Shown here: positions 1-57,365 of the stretch, piece after piece
Layout of the letters: the number at the start of each line of letters is the position of its first letter
How positions within the stretch are numbered: the first letter of the stretch is position 1
DNA from: Haematobia irritans
Lineage: Eukaryota; Arthropoda; Insecta; Diptera; Muscidae
NCBI RefSeq assembly: GCF_050003625.1
Contig: NC_134399.1
Coordinates: 36,038,671 to 36,102,670, forward strand
Direction: 5' to 3'
Length of the DNA: 64,000 bases
Program-made: the position numbers and the translations under genes
The notes under the pieces: generated by a model
What the model was told of the DNA's origin: nothing
The model's database searches: none
The model's input: only the letters and a program-made list of their open reading frames with translations

Positions 1-1322
1 CCCCAGATAAATCGATCCCCAGATTTGTCCTCCGGAGCCTCTTGGAGGAGCAAACTTCATCCGATCCGGTTGAAATTTGGAACATGGTATTAGAATGTGG
101 TCTCTAAGAAACACGCAAGAATTGGTCCATATCGGTCCATAATTATATATAGCCCCCATATAAACCGTTGCCCAGATTTGATCTCCGGAGCCTCTTGGAG
201 GAGCAAAATTCATCCGATCCGGTTGAAATTTGCAACGTGGTGATAGTATAAGGCCGCTGATAACCATGCCAAAATTGGTCCGTATCGGTCTATAGTTATA
301 AATACCCGATCCCCAATCACACAAAAATTGGTCCATATCGGTTCATAATCATGGTTGCCACTCGAGCCAAAAATAATCTACCAAAATTTCATTTTTATAG
401 AAAACATTGTTAACATGTTATTTCTATAGAATATTTTGTCAAAATTTTATTTCTATAGAAAATTTTGTCAAAATTTTTTTCTATAGAAAATTTTTCCAAA
501 TTTTATTTCTATCGAAAATGTTTTCCAAATTTTACTTCTAAGAAAATGTCAGAATTTTATTTTGTCAAAATTTTATTTCTATAGAAACTTTAAACTTAAT
601 TACATACGTATTTATTCGGCCTTTTTAGTTTAATATATACCACGTATGGACTATGTGGTATATATTACGGTGTTAGGAAGTTTTAAGATACTTTGCCATT
701 GGCAAGTGTTACCGCAACCCAAGTAATTCGATTGTGGATGACAGTCTTCAGTTGAAGTTTCTACGCAATCCAAATTTTACTTCTAAGAAAATGTCAAAAT
801 TTTATTTTGTCAAAATTTTATTTCTATAGAAACTTTAAACTTAATTATATACGTATTTATTCGGCCTTTTTAGTTTAATATATACCACGTATGGACTATG
901 TGGTATATATTACGGTGTTAGGAAGTTTTAAGATACTTTGCCATTGGCAAGTGTTACCGCAACCCAAGTAATTCGATTGTGGATGACAGTCTTCAGTTGA
1001 AGTTTCTACGCAATCCAAATTTTACTTCTAAGAAAATGTCAAAATTTTATTTTGTCAAAATTTTATTTCTATAGAAACTTTAAACTTAATTATATACGTA
1101 TTTATTCGGCCTTTTTAGTTTAATATATACCACGTATGGACTATGTGGTATATATTACGGTGTTAGGAAGTTTTAAGATACCTTGCCATCGGCAAGTGTT
1201 GCCGCAACCCAAGTAATTCGATTGTGGATGACAGTCTTCAGTAGAAGTTTCTACGCAATCCATGATGGAGGGTACATAAGCTTCGGCCTGGCCTAACTTA
1301 CGGCCGTATATACTTGTTTAAA
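1..1322 (+). mobile_element. DINE-1/Helitron-like non-autonomous element, family A, copy A1 (cut by window start)
   Basis: Tandem internal units of about 120-130 bp carry the family signature (tatagcccccatataaaccg, gagcctcttggaggagcaaa, gaaatttggtac). They are followed by a distal block ending in a short stem around cggcc...ggccg and the terminus gtatatacttgttt. The same tail ends copies at 6210, 13980 and 20117. The other end of this family (seen at 4965 and 16689) has a TATACCC hairpin followed by ccataaagtatatatattct and a gtccgtccgtctg run. I recall that layout from Drosophila DINE-1/INE-1 Helitron relatives. No coding capacity. The Helitron assignment is inference. Confidence 0.6.
525..1259 (+). 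repeat. 245-bp segment repeated three times in tandem
   Basis: Units start at 525, 770 and 1015, each with ccaaattttacttctaag. The spacing is exactly 245 bp and the three units differ by only a few bases. The unit is the distal part of copy A1, from a TATAGAAA-type stretch to ctacgcaat. Other family copies carry it once, so this is a recent local expansion. Confidence 0.85.
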
Positions 1323-2517
1323 TTTAATTTAATTGTACCAATATGGTAATAAAATACATATCTTGTTTGTTTTTAACTTAACGCAATTTAATTATTAAAT
1401 TAAACTAGATTTAAAATAGTTCAATTCAATATAATTTTATTTTAATTTAATTTTTTTTTTTTAAATTTAATTAAATTAAGTTAGTTGTGACTGGTATATA
1501 ATACAAGTTAATGTAATAGTATATTTAATCTAATCTAAGTTACATTACTTCAATTGTTTTGAAATAAGTTGACATTATTTTAGATTATTTGTTTTTAATT
1601 TTAATTCAATTTATTTGGCTTTAACAGATACATATATTATATAAATTAATTCAATTTAAATTATTAATTTAACGCATTGACTGATATATGATACAAGTTA
1701 ATTTAATAATATATTTAATCTAATCTAATTTAACTTACATTACTTCAATTGATTTGAAATAAGTTGACTTTATTCTAGATTATTTTTTTAATTTTAATTC
1801 AATGTTCAATATATTATTTGTTTTTGTTGATTTTCATTTTATTTCTTAAACTGAATTATATTGATGCTAGTTTCATATAGTTTAACTTATTTAGACATTT
1901 TCGATTTGCAAGGGGCACATTTTTGACTCTTTGCACATTTTGTAACTCATGCAGTGATGTCATGCGTAGGGAAAAATCTTTTTTGTAGGGATTTTTTCCT
2001 AAAAGTACAACTGTGGGGAAAAAGGGACATATTTTTCAGTTTTTCTACAAATGTAGGGAATTTTTCCAATTTTCATATTTTACTATGTTCTGCAACAAGA
2101 AGAGTACTTTTGCTTAATATTTCGGATATTTTAAGATCCAAAATATATGTTAGTCAACTAATTGAATATGTTATTCATCGTCAACGATATTATTGTAATT
2201 ATGATATTATATAGAAAAGGTCAGCGGTATCGTTAAAAGTTTTTTTTTGCATTGCTATTTAATAATATGAAATAGATTTATTTTTGCAGGAATGAACGCT
2301 TCCATTTAGGTACATAATCAGATGATGGCTTCCCCAACTTGGTGCTTCCGAATATTTTCTAATACAAATACCACTTTAGCAGTGCATTCGCGGATTCGTT
2401 TATATAAATGTAGGATATCTATTTTGAAATATCTTTAAATAACTGTTTTATGCTGTTTACTTATGGGCAAATTACATTCATAAGAGTTTTTATTTATTTT
2501 TTTAAGAGTCGTCTACA
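1323..2517. other. AT-rich non-coding stretch, nothing recognised
   Basis: Mostly ttaattaaattta-type sequence with two diverged copies of a tgatatatgatacaagttaat block near 1490-1570 and 1680-1760. From about 1915 the recurring phrase gtaggga(a)n suggests an old element that runs to about 2960. The only open frame (1954-2214) is low-complexity and matches nothing I know. Confidence 0.5.
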
Positions 2518-2692
2518 AAAACCATTCCAGCAAAATTTAGAAAACAACTTTTTGTGCAAATTGGCTTACTGGAATTAAAGGATTGGCTAGTGGCGGTACA
2601 AAATGACGATTTTAAATGTCAGTGCATTGCTTGTGGAAAGTTCGTAAATCTGACTTGAAGAAACACGCGGCCTTTAAAGTCCACAAGAAAAA
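2518..2692 (+). pseudogene. Transposase-type zinc-finger fragment, frameshifted
   Basis: Reading from 2518 gives a KFRKQ start, then LKDWL, then DDFKCQCIACGKF with a CxxC pair. After a frameshift near 2645 the +1 frame continues KSDLKKHAAFKVHKKN, supplying the two histidines. A CxxC...HxxxxxH finger after a KDWL motif resembles the N-terminal BED-like fingers of hAT-type transposases and their derived genes. It sits inside the gtaggga-rich old element (about 1915-2960). The fragment is short and broken, so it is a relic, not a gene. The exact family is uncertain. Confidence 0.45.
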
Positions 2693-2967
2693 TGTTGGTA
2701 GTGTTAAAAATGAGCAATGATGTTGCAAAGTTCGAAATCCGATTAAGAATGTCAGTATTCATTTGATTGAACATTTCATCCCTTTATTGAAGGATATAGT
2801 CACTGACTATTAATTTTAAAGAAATATTTGCCATTTTCTTGCCATATTTGTTTGAATTTAGTCAATTTTTTTTAATGTAGCGAAAAATGTAGGCAAAAAA
2901 ATTTTTGGGCGTAGGGAAAAAAGGAAATTTTTAGGAGCTGCGTAGGGAATTATCGATCAACTTTCAG

Positions 2968-3170
2968 CACCGAAAAAATGCATGCCCGGTTCCAAAGATT
3001 TTGTCTTTACATTAACAATCTTGGTATTGATTGAGGCAACAAATTTAAAGACAATTTCATTAATTTTAAAGATTTTTTTCTGAATTATTAAAGTCAAGTT
3101 GACCTTAGCCCAAAATTTTTTTCTTTCATGTTATGATACCCATTTTTAAGTCAAATCACTTAATTATAAG
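2968..3170 (+). mobile_element. Fragment of the CACTGAAAAA / 'ccaaagattttg' MITE family
   Basis: The stretch cggttccaaagattttgtct followed by ttggtattgatt, ttaaagacaatttcatt and caagttgacc recurs at 62474-63170 and again after 63817. Related, more diverged copies are at 56474-57026 and 57366-58038. The copy breaks at about 3170, where the next element begins. Confidence 0.6.
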
Positions 3171-3899
3171 AAGGTTGGTCTGTCGCAAACTGTGACTTTT
3201 GCGACATACATTTACGACGGTATAATACGTATGTCGCAAGAGTAGAAAACCTAATTTTGTAGAAAACCTAATTTTGTACAAAAAAATGATGAACTTTTTT
3301 AATTTAATTTAGTTTGGCTCCCCGATAAAGGGATGCAAAAATATGCCTCCATTGCATTAATTGAAAACTCAACATGTTTTACATCTTTCATTCGCAACTA
3401 ACATACAATCTATTCAGGGCTTGCGGTGTCCATAATGTTTATCCAAACTTTTGTTGCATCAGCGAATAACTAGCTAGAGTTTTGACAATGTCTAATTAGT
3501 ATGAAAATTAGCTCTAATAAGTCAAAAGGTTAATTTATAAAATTCTCTCTAAACAGCAGTTCACTTATGGGAGACTTAAGTAGTGGGTTTTCTGCTCTGC
3601 CAGTTTTTGCAGAAATTTGTGGAAGGTAACGATTACTGCATCGGCGAGTATGACATAACAGTAATTTTCTCTTGGAGTCTCCCATTGAAATAAGTCTATT
3701 CTCTATTTAACGATTTATAAATCCGTTAATAATTTTAGGAAAATTTCTTAGAATTGAACTTTTAATGTCTTGAGTATCATCGAATGTCCAGCTGACGCGA
3801 CTGAAGTATTTTTAGTTTGTGACTTTTACGACGCATATGTGACGTTTAGACCTTTGCGACAGTCGCAAACCTAAAAAAGTTTGATACAGCCCTTCTCTG
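3171..3899 (+). mobile_element. hAT-type MITE, 'TCGCAAAC' family, copy 1
   Basis: The left end reads ggttggtctgtcgcaaactg and the right end is the inverted partner gcaaacctaaaaaagtttga...cttctctg. It matches copies 25047-25606 and 39792-40260, which have clear 8-bp target duplications. The interior (gcatcagcgaata, cttatgggagacttaag) is shared with the third copy. The left terminus is damaged here, so no target duplication is visible. No open frame. Confidence 0.65.
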
Positions 3900-4964
3900 A
3901 TGGTGGTAGGAAAAATGTTTTTTATGGATCTAATATTATAATTTAATTGTATACTTCTAGTTTGTTCTACGACTTTTGTATTCCTAATCTGATAATTTTA
4001 TGCTAATTTAATTTAATTTAAGTCAAATTAAGTCAATGGTTTAAAGGAAGAAACTGTTAAAAAGGTATTTTCGCAATTCGATGTTCAAGATAAATACAAT
4101 TTAAGTAAAATTTATTGATTTTTGTAAAATTATAAACATAAAGAAAGTAAAATTTAATATGAACTATATAGTGCGAATTTCGAATTTATTGAACTATTTT
4201 ATTTGTATAAAACGTTTTTTTCTCATTTTTAGTTTATTGAAGTAAGCAAATGATAGAATTAGTCAAAGCAAATGATAGAATTAGTCACAAAAATGATAGA
4301 ATTAGTCACAAAATTAATTAGATATAAAAAAGTATACGTAAGTAGAAAATTAATTGATTTCTTCGACATTTTCAAACGCTTTCTCTGGTTTAATCACAAA
4401 AATGATAGAATGAATCACAAAATTATTTAGATATAAAAAAGTAGAAAATTAATTGATTTCTTTGACACTTTCAATTATTTTTTTAATTGGTCCAACTAAA
4501 AATGTTATTAATTTTGGTCGCAAAACTCAAATAATATTTTTAATTGAAGCAATCAATTACTTTACCTTTAGATGAAAACATTTTCATGTAATTTTATAAA
4601 AGTTTATACTCTCTTACGAAATTTCCGGATAGTTGGAAATGAGTCATAGTTTTATGAACCTATAAATAGAATAAAGTGAAATCTCTTAAACAAATTTGTC
4701 GTGAGACGTTTGCTATATTAACACATTATAATTTGGTGTCAACTTTGAGAGGTTTCTCTGTAACTATAGAAACTAATTACTTTCGAACAATATTATCAAT
4801 TATATTTTTGATTGGAAATATTTTTTATTTAATAACATTTTTGATTGGGTTAATTGACATTTTAATTGAAAACTTAAAAAGTTCAATAAGTTTCTTAACT
4901 GACTTTATTTTTTATAAAAATTTTATCAGTTTTCAGTTTTACGTTTTCCTCTTTAATCAACTTT
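3900..4964. other. AT-rich non-coding stretch with decayed ttaattga-type MITE
   Basis: Around 4245-4450 the phrase aatgatagaattagtcacaa repeats several times and is followed by ttaattgatttctt-type blocks like those of the MITE at 22298. The open frame 4676-5053 starts at a non-ATG codon, is hydrophobic only because the DNA is T-rich, and runs into a DINE-like element. I do not consider it a gene. Confidence 0.5.
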
Positions 4965-6210
4965 TTATACCCTCCACCATAGGATGGAGGATATATTATT
5001 ATACCCTCCACCATAGGATGGGGGGTATATTAACTTTGTCATTCCGTTTGTAACACATCGAAATATTGCTCTAAGACCCCATAAAGTATATATATTCTGG
5101 GTCGTGGTGAAATTCTGAGTTGATCTGAGCCTGTCCGTCCGTCCGTCTGTTGAAATCACGCTAACTTCCGAACGAAACAAGCTATCGACTTGAAACTTTG
5201 CACAAGTAGTTGTTATTGATGTAGGTCGGATGGTATTGCAAATGGGCCATATAGGTCCACTTTTACGTATAGCCCCCATATCAACGGACCCCAAAATTTG
5301 GCTTGCGAATCCTCTAAGAGAAGCAAATTTCATCCGATCCGGCTGAAATTTGGTACATGGTGTTAGTATATAGTCTAACAACCATGAAAAAATTGGTCCA
5401 CGTTTACGTATAGCCCCCATATAAACCCCAAATTTGGCTTGCGAATCCTCTAAGAGAAGCGAATTTCATCCGATCCGGCTGAAATTTGGTACATGGTGTT
5501 AGTATATGGTCTCTAACAACCATGCAAAAATTGGTCCACATCGGTCCATAATTATATATAGCCCCATATAAACCGATCCCCCGATTTGGCTTGCGGAGCT
5601 TCTAAGAGAAGCAAATTTCATCCGATCCGGCTGAAATTTGGTACATGGTGTTAGTATATGGTCTCTAACAACCATGCAAAAATTGGTCCACATCGGTGTG
5701 TAATTATATATAGCCCCCATATAAACCGATCACCAAATTTGACCTCCGGAGCCTCTTGGAAGACCAAAATTCATCTGATCCAGGTGAAATTTGGTACGCC
5801 TCAAACACCCATGCAAAAATTGGTCGAAATCAGTCCATAATTATATATAGGCCCTATATAAACCGATCCCCTGATTTGACCTCCGGAGCCTCTTGGAAGA
5901 CCAAAATTCATCCGATTCAGTTGAAATTTGGTACCTGAAGTTAGTATATGGTATCCAACAACAATGCAGGAATTGGTTCATATCAGTCCATAATTATATA
6001 TAGCCCCCATATGAACCGATCCCCAGATTTGACCTCCGGTGCCTTTTGGAGAAGCGAAAATCATCCGATCTAGTTGAAATTTGGTACGTGGTGGTAGTAT
6101 ATGATATTTAACAACTATGCCAAAAGTGGTCCATATCAGTCCACAATCATATATATCCTCCATATAAACCGGAGGGTACATAAGATTCGGCCTGGCCGTA
6201 TATACTTGTT
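4965..6210 (+). mobile_element. DINE-1/Helitron-like element, family A, copy A2 (complete-looking)
   Basis: The head is a doubled hairpin block (ataccctccaccataggatgg twice), then cataaagtatatatattctg and gtccgtccgtccgtctg. The middle has about six diverged tandem units with tatagcccccatataaaccg. The tail is ggagggtacataagattcgg ... gtatatacttgtt. Several open frames on both strands (for example 4965-5420 and 5658-5938) are shadows of the tandem unit. Confidence 0.65.
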
Positions 6211-6649
6211 AAGTTTAGTTTTATGTTAATTAGAATAATTTTATTGAATTCGTTTTAATTAGCTTTTCAATTTTATTTTCGTCAATATTAAAATTAAATA
6301 AAGTTTTTTTTTGTTTTCATTGAATAGAATTTATGTTGAAGTTTATTTTAGTTTGTTCTGGTAAAATGTAATTAAATTTTTTATAATAAATTAATCTACT
6401 GTAATTTTAATTAAATTCATTTCAATTAAAACAATAAAATATTGAAATAAATATAAAAAAAAACTTAATATCAATTAGTCCATATAAATAAAAATATAAT
6501 ATTTTTGGTTGTATTAAAAAATTGCTGACAATGAGTTATTATAGAAAAAGTTCAACACAAATAAAACACTTTTTGTTCGAAAAGAATTCGTTTATGTACC
6601 GATTAGTCCAGTAGATTCAATAACGAATTCCTCATTATTTCTTTTTTAG
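6211..6649 (+). other. Intron end upstream of the first slgA exon in the window
   Basis: AT-rich sequence without a recognised element. It closes with a T-rich tract and the acceptor cttttttag at 6641-6649. Two weaker AG dinucleotides follow at 6657 and 6664. Confidence 0.6.
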
Positions 6650-51985
<45,336 letters not shown>

Positions 51986-53600
51986 ATTAAACAAAAACTC
52001 CAAAACCAAACCAACCTGCTCACCCAGAAACACACACATCTACACCACACAATGTCATTCACTAGAAGCGTCGATTAAAATGTAACTGAAAACTTAATTT
52101 TTAGCAAAAAAACCAAAAAAAACAAAGAAAACAGAACCGACAAGCATACACACACACATCGATCCAAAAAACCAAATAAAAACTTAGGATTCGGGCCTCG
52201 TTTACATTGGGGCAGATTTGGGGGACCTGTACGGATTCGTCCCACAAATTTGAATTTAATAAATTCTTTGTATATAGTTCCGAAGGTGGCCCAATCTGTG
52301 CCAATACGAACATTTTGCCCAAAAAAGGTGTTAACGAAATACTAACGAGAATAACTTTGCTAAAGATAAATATGTGGAATTTTTACATAGTGTTTGGACC
52401 CCTCCTAACCTTGGGCTATACGACACACACACACCCACGTACATACACATACAAACCCACTGTAATTATGTTTCTGTTTGTTTTAAGAATCGATGACGTT
52501 TTTAGACAATTCTCCATTTGAATCCGAAATACAAAACAACAAAAAAATATTTATGGAATTTTTAAACACTGTCTATTTATGTGAATTAAGCTTTCTATGG
52601 AAAAGACATCATTTTATCGATAACAAATCAAATGAATGTGTTCCTTTTTAACGTAGAGAATTCAAGGACACTATGTTATCCCTTCAGTGGTTTGTGACAT
52701 CAACTTATTCTCTTCGCAGGATATGTCAGTAACCTCAACCAAAAGCAGCTTTGACCCACTCAAATTATCAGCTTTACCATGGAGGATTACGTCCATACAT
52801 TTTTACAAAACCTCTCGAATACTAGTTATCTGTTTTTTTTTTATTATTTAAATTATAATTTGTAAATCTATACTCTATTCGCCCCTTTTTAATTAAAACA
52901 AACAAAATACTAAGCTTTATATATTTTTCTTACCTAGCATGATTTTAAAGCAAACAAGTTGATATAGACATATACATACACATATGCATAACTGGAATCT
53001 CTTATTTTTTTAAGATAAACAAAAAAATACTGTTGAACAAGTCCTTAAAATTTGTTTTAATTGTTTTTGTAAAAATTTGTTTTAATTGTTTCCAATTTCT
53101 ATTTTAGATTATTTTTTATTATGTTCCATGTCTATGACTATAAACACTGTCAGATACAGCTCCCTTGTTGCCCCACCCCCTCCATCCATTTATGTTTGTA
53201 AAATCTTAATTATTTTAGAATTGAGTTTTAAAATAATTTAAGGATTCCCGTATTATTTCTATATAATTTTAATACCTGTTTCAATTCTAATACAACAAAA
53301 AAAATACATTTACTTTTATGTAACCAAAAACGAAAAAAAAAAAAATAATATTTATATTTATAATTTCCACCCTCCTAAGTGTAATTATTATGGAAATTCT
53401 TTTTAATTTACATTTTAATTATTGTATTATCCATTATCCATCTGTATTGTATGTTTATGAAGTTGTTTTTTTGTTTAAAATAATTATTTAATTATAGTAC
53501 TTGTCTTTATAAACTGTGTTTTAGTTCTTTTTTTCTCTTAATTTTACAAAAAAGTACTTTTTAACAGGATACAAATAAATGAAAATAAAAAAATACAGAA
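51986..53600 (+). other. slgA: Probable slgA 3' UTR with several polyadenylation signals
   Basis: No transposon family of the introns is seen here, which fits transcribed, constrained sequence. AATAAA occurs at 52175-52180, near 52256, and as a cluster at 53574-53590 (aaataaatgaaaataaaa). The last cluster is followed by a change to decayed repeat from about 53640, so I place the distal end there. ca-rich short runs occur at 52030, 52150 and 52425. Frames 51776-52521 are shadows. Confidence 0.5.
53574..53590 (+). terminator. Candidate distal polyadenylation signals of slgA
   Basis: Overlapping AATAAA hexamers at 53574-53579 and 53584-53589, about 1.6 kb after the stop codon. A proximal alternative is AATAAA at 52175-52180. 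Which is used cannot be told from sequence alone. Confidence 0.4.
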
Positions 53601-53639
53601 AATCCAGTTTGGATGAAAATAAAACTTTTTATTTGTATT

Positions 53640-54295
53640 TTCTTTTTTTATTTACAAATCGAATGGTCATTTAGAGTATATTAAAATGCAATTCGAAAAT
53701 TATGATATAGCAAATTTCCTATAGCAATGAATTCTTTAGAAAAAATCCCATAGTAAAATTTTACACAATTATTCATACCAAAGAAATTTTGCTAAAATTT
53801 CGTGTAGCAAAGAAATGTTTATACAATTTCGGCTAGCCAAGAAATTTTGAAAAAAGAAAAACAATTATTGAAAAGAAAGTTTGTCTTCCTGTGACAAAGA
53901 CAACTTTAAACAAATTCCTTTGGAAAATAAAAATTTCTGTGTCAAATTTTGAAAAAAAAAAAATGATCTTAACAAAGAAATTTTCACCAAAATTCTTCTA
54001 ACATAAAATTTGGACAAAATTGTCTATAGAAAAATATTTTTTTTAAAGATTTCTATGGCAATGAAATATTGAAAAAAAAAAATCCGATAGAAAAGAAATT
54101 TAAATTTTAAAGTCCTATAGCAAACAAATTTTTCTATAGGAAAGATATTTAAAAAATGCTATAGAGTGGCAATATAGGAATTTTCATAAAGTTTTCCAAA
54201 GAAAATACATTTTGACATTTTTTTACAAAGGACATTTTTTTCTTTGGCAAATTTTCCTATAGAAAAGAAATTTAAAAAATCCTTTTGGAAAGAAA
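53640..54295. repeat. Highly diverged TATAGAAA-type array
   Basis: Phrases such as tatagcaaagaaatttt, gaaattttgaaaaaa and cctatagaaaagaaattt recur every 25-35 bp, and further scraps lie at 54650-54690, 55425-55470 and 55660-55745. This looks like an old relative of the 29-bp arrays. Confidence 0.5.
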
Positions 54296-54517
54296 TTATA
54301 AACCGCACCAAATAGTCACTCTTTGTGGGCGCATTGGTTTTTCGACAATCACTCTTGGATTCTCATTCGCCCAATTGCGGCAATTCTGTTTATTGACGAA
54401 TCCACTTGAGGTGAAAATGTGCCCGTCACTGAAGATGATTTTCTTCGAAAATTGATCATCCACTGTTGCCATTTCTTGGAACCATTTAACACGTTGTTGG
54501 ATTGTGTATCTCTCCAT
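54296..54517 (-). pseudogene. Tc1/mariner-superfamily transposase remnant
   Basis: 73 codons. MERYTIQQRVKWFQE is the usual N-terminal helix-turn-helix start. It jumps directly to IIFSDGHIFTSSGFVNKQNC, RNWANENPRVIVEKPMRPQR and VTIWCGL, which is the block around the first catalytic aspartate (FSD). The roughly 130 residues expected between are deleted, FSDE has become FSDG, and the C-terminal half with the other catalytic residues is missing. Dead copy. Confidence 0.7.
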
Positions 54518-54640
54518 GGTTCAAATTGAGTAAGTCTGAAATAGAGAAATGTCAAATAAAATTCGGAAAAAAACTTGGCGTTTAGGTGTGGTTCACATTC
54601 AACATCGGCACTTACAATTTAACCACCCTTTAGAACGCAA
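54296..54640 (-). mobile_element. Internally deleted Tc1/mariner-type element
   Basis: The minus strand begins gggtggttaaattgtaagtg near 54628, then a short leader, a start codon at 54517 and a truncated transposase frame. The far end is not defined. Confidence 0.55.
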
Positions 54641-54692
54641 ATTTAAAAATTCTATAGAAAAGAAACTTTGACAAAATTTCCTATAGGGCAGA

Positions 54693-54988
54693 TACAAAAA
54701 AAATATCACCAAAATTGTTCCAATTAAAATTTTAATTGAATTCTAAAACATTTTCAGTAATAAATTTAATTTGTTCAACAAATTTTTTAATTGAAACAAA
54801 AATCAATCACAGAAAATAATAGTATCAAATTATTTTTTAATTGTATCAATTAATTTTTTAATTTAATTAATGTTGGTGATTTATACTATCATTTCTATGA
54901 TTGAAGACATTCTATGATTGTCTTCTATGATTGAAAACATTTCAATTAAAAATTAATTGGATCAATAAATTTCGTGATTGAAGACAGG
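54693..54988. mobile_element. 'ttaattgatcc' AT-rich MITE copy
   Basis: aaaaaaaatatcaccaaaat at the left, ttaattggatcaataaattt and gtgattgaagaca at the right; the interior contains gattgtcttctatgattg doubled. Confidence 0.55.
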
Positions 54989-54993
54989 CAATT

Positions 54994-55403
54994 GGGATTG
55001 TTTTCTTTTAGCACTGGATGCAACATTTGTATGGGCCATCTAGAACATCGTTGCACTGGTGTTCTATCCAGAACATCTCATCAGTGCAAGTGGCGCCGAT
55101 GTTGCCAGATTGTATTTTGAGAAAGTGACGCTTCTTTGATTCACAATAGCATTTTATTGTGACTATTTTATCAAAAAACATGAAATTCAAAGAGATACAG
55201 TGTCATAAATAATCGCAGCAGTAACTATTAATTACTAATTGGAGCATTTCATACATTAAAATGCAAGATTTCACTTCTTTTCTGTGATTATTTTTAAACA
55301 GCTGATGTTGCATATTTTTGGAGATGTCCTGGATAAACGAATACTCGGTTTTCTTTTAGTCCTTCACGGCTTAGGGTATCCAGTGCTAAAAGAAAACAGC
55401 CCT
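54994..55403 (-). mobile_element. 410-bp MITE, 'AGGGCTGTTTTCTTTTAGCA' family, copy 2
   Basis: Left gggattgttttcttttagca, right tgctaaaagaaaacagccct. Reverse orientation relative to 32890-33306, with the same inner order (gttctatccagaacatctca, cagtgcaagtggcgccgatg, cgcagcagtaa, tttttaaacagctgatg). It differs from copy 1 by scattered substitutions. Frames 55008-55490 are shadows. Confidence 0.85.
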
Positions 55404-55479
55404 AATATTGTATTTAAAAAAATCTATAGCAAAGAAATTTTGACAAAATTTCCTATAACAAATTTTGAAAAAAATACTA

Positions 55480-55655
55480 TGTCCTTGTAACACCTTTTGG
55501 TAATGCTGGTGATATTCCTGACAGACCCTTATCATTTAGCATGGAATCGGGCAGCACTCAGTGATAAGATCTGGCTGATGTGAGAGAAGTTCACCACTGG
55601 ACTGAATAGTAGGAATGAGTCTGAAATAATGGGCTGCCACAATTTCTAATTTCAA
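55480..55655 (+). mobile_element. SINE body fragment
   Basis: ggtaatgctggtgatattcc, agcatggaatcgggcagcac and tcagtgataaga, then gagagaagttcaccactgg and gactgaatagtaggaatgag to gggctgccac. The phrases fit the body and 3' end of a tRNA-derived muscid SINE as I remember it; the head is missing. Confidence 0.5.
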
Positions 55656-56323
55656 CAAAAATGTCCTATCGCAAAAAAAATTGTTAAAAATTTCCTACAG
55701 CAAGAAATTTTGACAAACGTTTTCTACAGAAAAAATAATTTTGGAAGAATTTCGTTCATTTCAGACCTCTCTCGCATCATTATTATAGGCCTTAAATGCT
55801 GCATAGATGGTCGGTTCCTCCCATAAAAAAAAAACTGTGTGTCGGCTTCATAGAATAATTTTTTGATATTTTGTTCTGATTTTTCATAAAGAGTCAGTAA
55901 CAATATTAGTTTTCAGAGATTTCCATTTTCGTGTTTTTGGAGCAATTTTTGCAAATATGAACCTTATGATTTATTTATAAGACGTCTGCAACATAAATGT
56001 TCGAATTGCGCATAAAATTGGACTCATGCATATAAGACCCAAAATGAGTCATATCTCGCCGCCCAATCTATACTGAAGGCTATGGAAATTCGCTTTAGTC
56101 TGCAATGAAATATGTATATCTAAGCTTGTGTAGATTGGTACAGGGCATTTTCTTTTCCATAACTTCATCTTCGTGTTCAACAAAGCTTGTATACATTTAT
56201 AAGAATGTGTGATATTATTTTCTTCGTTTATTCTTAATCTTTCAATCTGTTAAAGAGCCTTTAAAAGCGACAGATCGACAGATCTATGTAGCATTCAAAA
56301 TTTATGGCTAAAATCGCTTCAAG

Positions 56324-56410
56324 AGATTTAGGTTACGTTAGGTTATGTGGAAGCCCAATGTATCAGGCTCACATAGACTATTCAGTCCATTGTGATACCA
56401 CAGTGGTGAA
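56324..56410 (-). mobile_element. LINE/SINE 3' end with (CCTAA)n-type tail
   Basis: Plus-strand ggttacgttaggttatgtgg, then agcccaatgtatcaggctca and gactattcagtccattgtga-taccaca. It is the inverted form of the 3' end at 40528-40800. Confidence 0.6.
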
Positions 56411-56473
56411 GAGATTTGAAGGTTGTATTTCACTGTGCGTCCAGGAAGTGTTTTTAAAAATACTTCTAAAGTA

Positions 56474-57026
56474 CACTCAAAAAAAGTTTACTTGGATCCA
56501 AAGATTTTGACCTTCCTTTAAGGATTTTGGTATTGATTCCGAGCCAAAGATGCGGATTCTTTAAAACAAGGATTATTTTTGGCTTTAAATTTAGGATCCA
56601 TAAAATTAAAATTGGGATACAGAAGTAAAAAAAATCTTAAATCCAAAAAAAAATTTTTAAATTAAAGACTCAAAATCCTCAAATTAATTTTAGCCTATAT
56701 TTGAAGCGTTTTTATCTTAAATCTAAAGATTCAATATTTCTGTTAATTTAAGGACGATTTCTTTAAATCAAAAATGTGTTTCTTTACTTTAAGGAAAATT
56801 TGCCTTAGTTTAAAGACATGTAACTTTAACGAAGGAACGCAAATTTTCGAAATGTGTGTCCTAAATTTAATGAAAAAAAAATTTTTTTTGAAGCAAAGAT
56901 TATAAACTTACTTTTAATTAAAATTTCATTATTTTAAAGAAATTTGTCCTTAATAGTGTGTAAATTGGGCATCCTAAAATTGAGGTTGCGTAATCTTTAA
57001 TATCACTTAAATATTTTTTTTCAGTG
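56474..57026. mobile_element. MITE 'CACTCAAAAAAA / ccaaagattttg' family, TA-flanked, copy a
   Basis: Left CACTCAAAAAAAGTTTACTT, right ATATTTTTTTTCAGTG, TA at 56472-56473 and 57027-57028. The interior has ggatccaaagattttgacct and ttggtattgattccgagcca. Confidence 0.75.
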
Positions 57027-57365
57027 TAGTTCTCGCCTTTTTATACACAGAAAAACAAATAAAAATTGTTTAAGAATATATTAAAAATTATTTCTATTTC
57101 TTTAATATTACAAATAACTTCATAATCTAAAAGGTATTGAATCCTAGGGATTGTTATGACTAATGGAAAAGTAAATTTTTCAACTTCTTAAAAATCGAAA
57201 AGGTTAATTTGTTGTCGCGAATTTCGACCTTTGGAAGAATCTTCAGCATAAAAACAGCTACATCACAATTCAATTTCAATTCGTATAAGACCTTTCGAAT
57301 TTTTCCTTAAACTGGGATTTGTCGATTTTGGTCACTATGAAAAGTAGATTAATCGATTTTAACTA

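Noticed and set aside
4676..5053. 125-codon hydrophobic open frame
   Set aside because: Non-ATG start, T-rich low-complexity sequence, last third inside a DINE-like head; no splice or homology support.
4965..5420. Family of 60-150-codon frames with MGAI..YG/GPIW phrases (also at 11790, 16802, 17168, 46975-47981)
   Set aside because: They repeat with the DINE-like family-A tandem unit, appear on both strands, and vary in frame. Repeat-derived, not a protein family.
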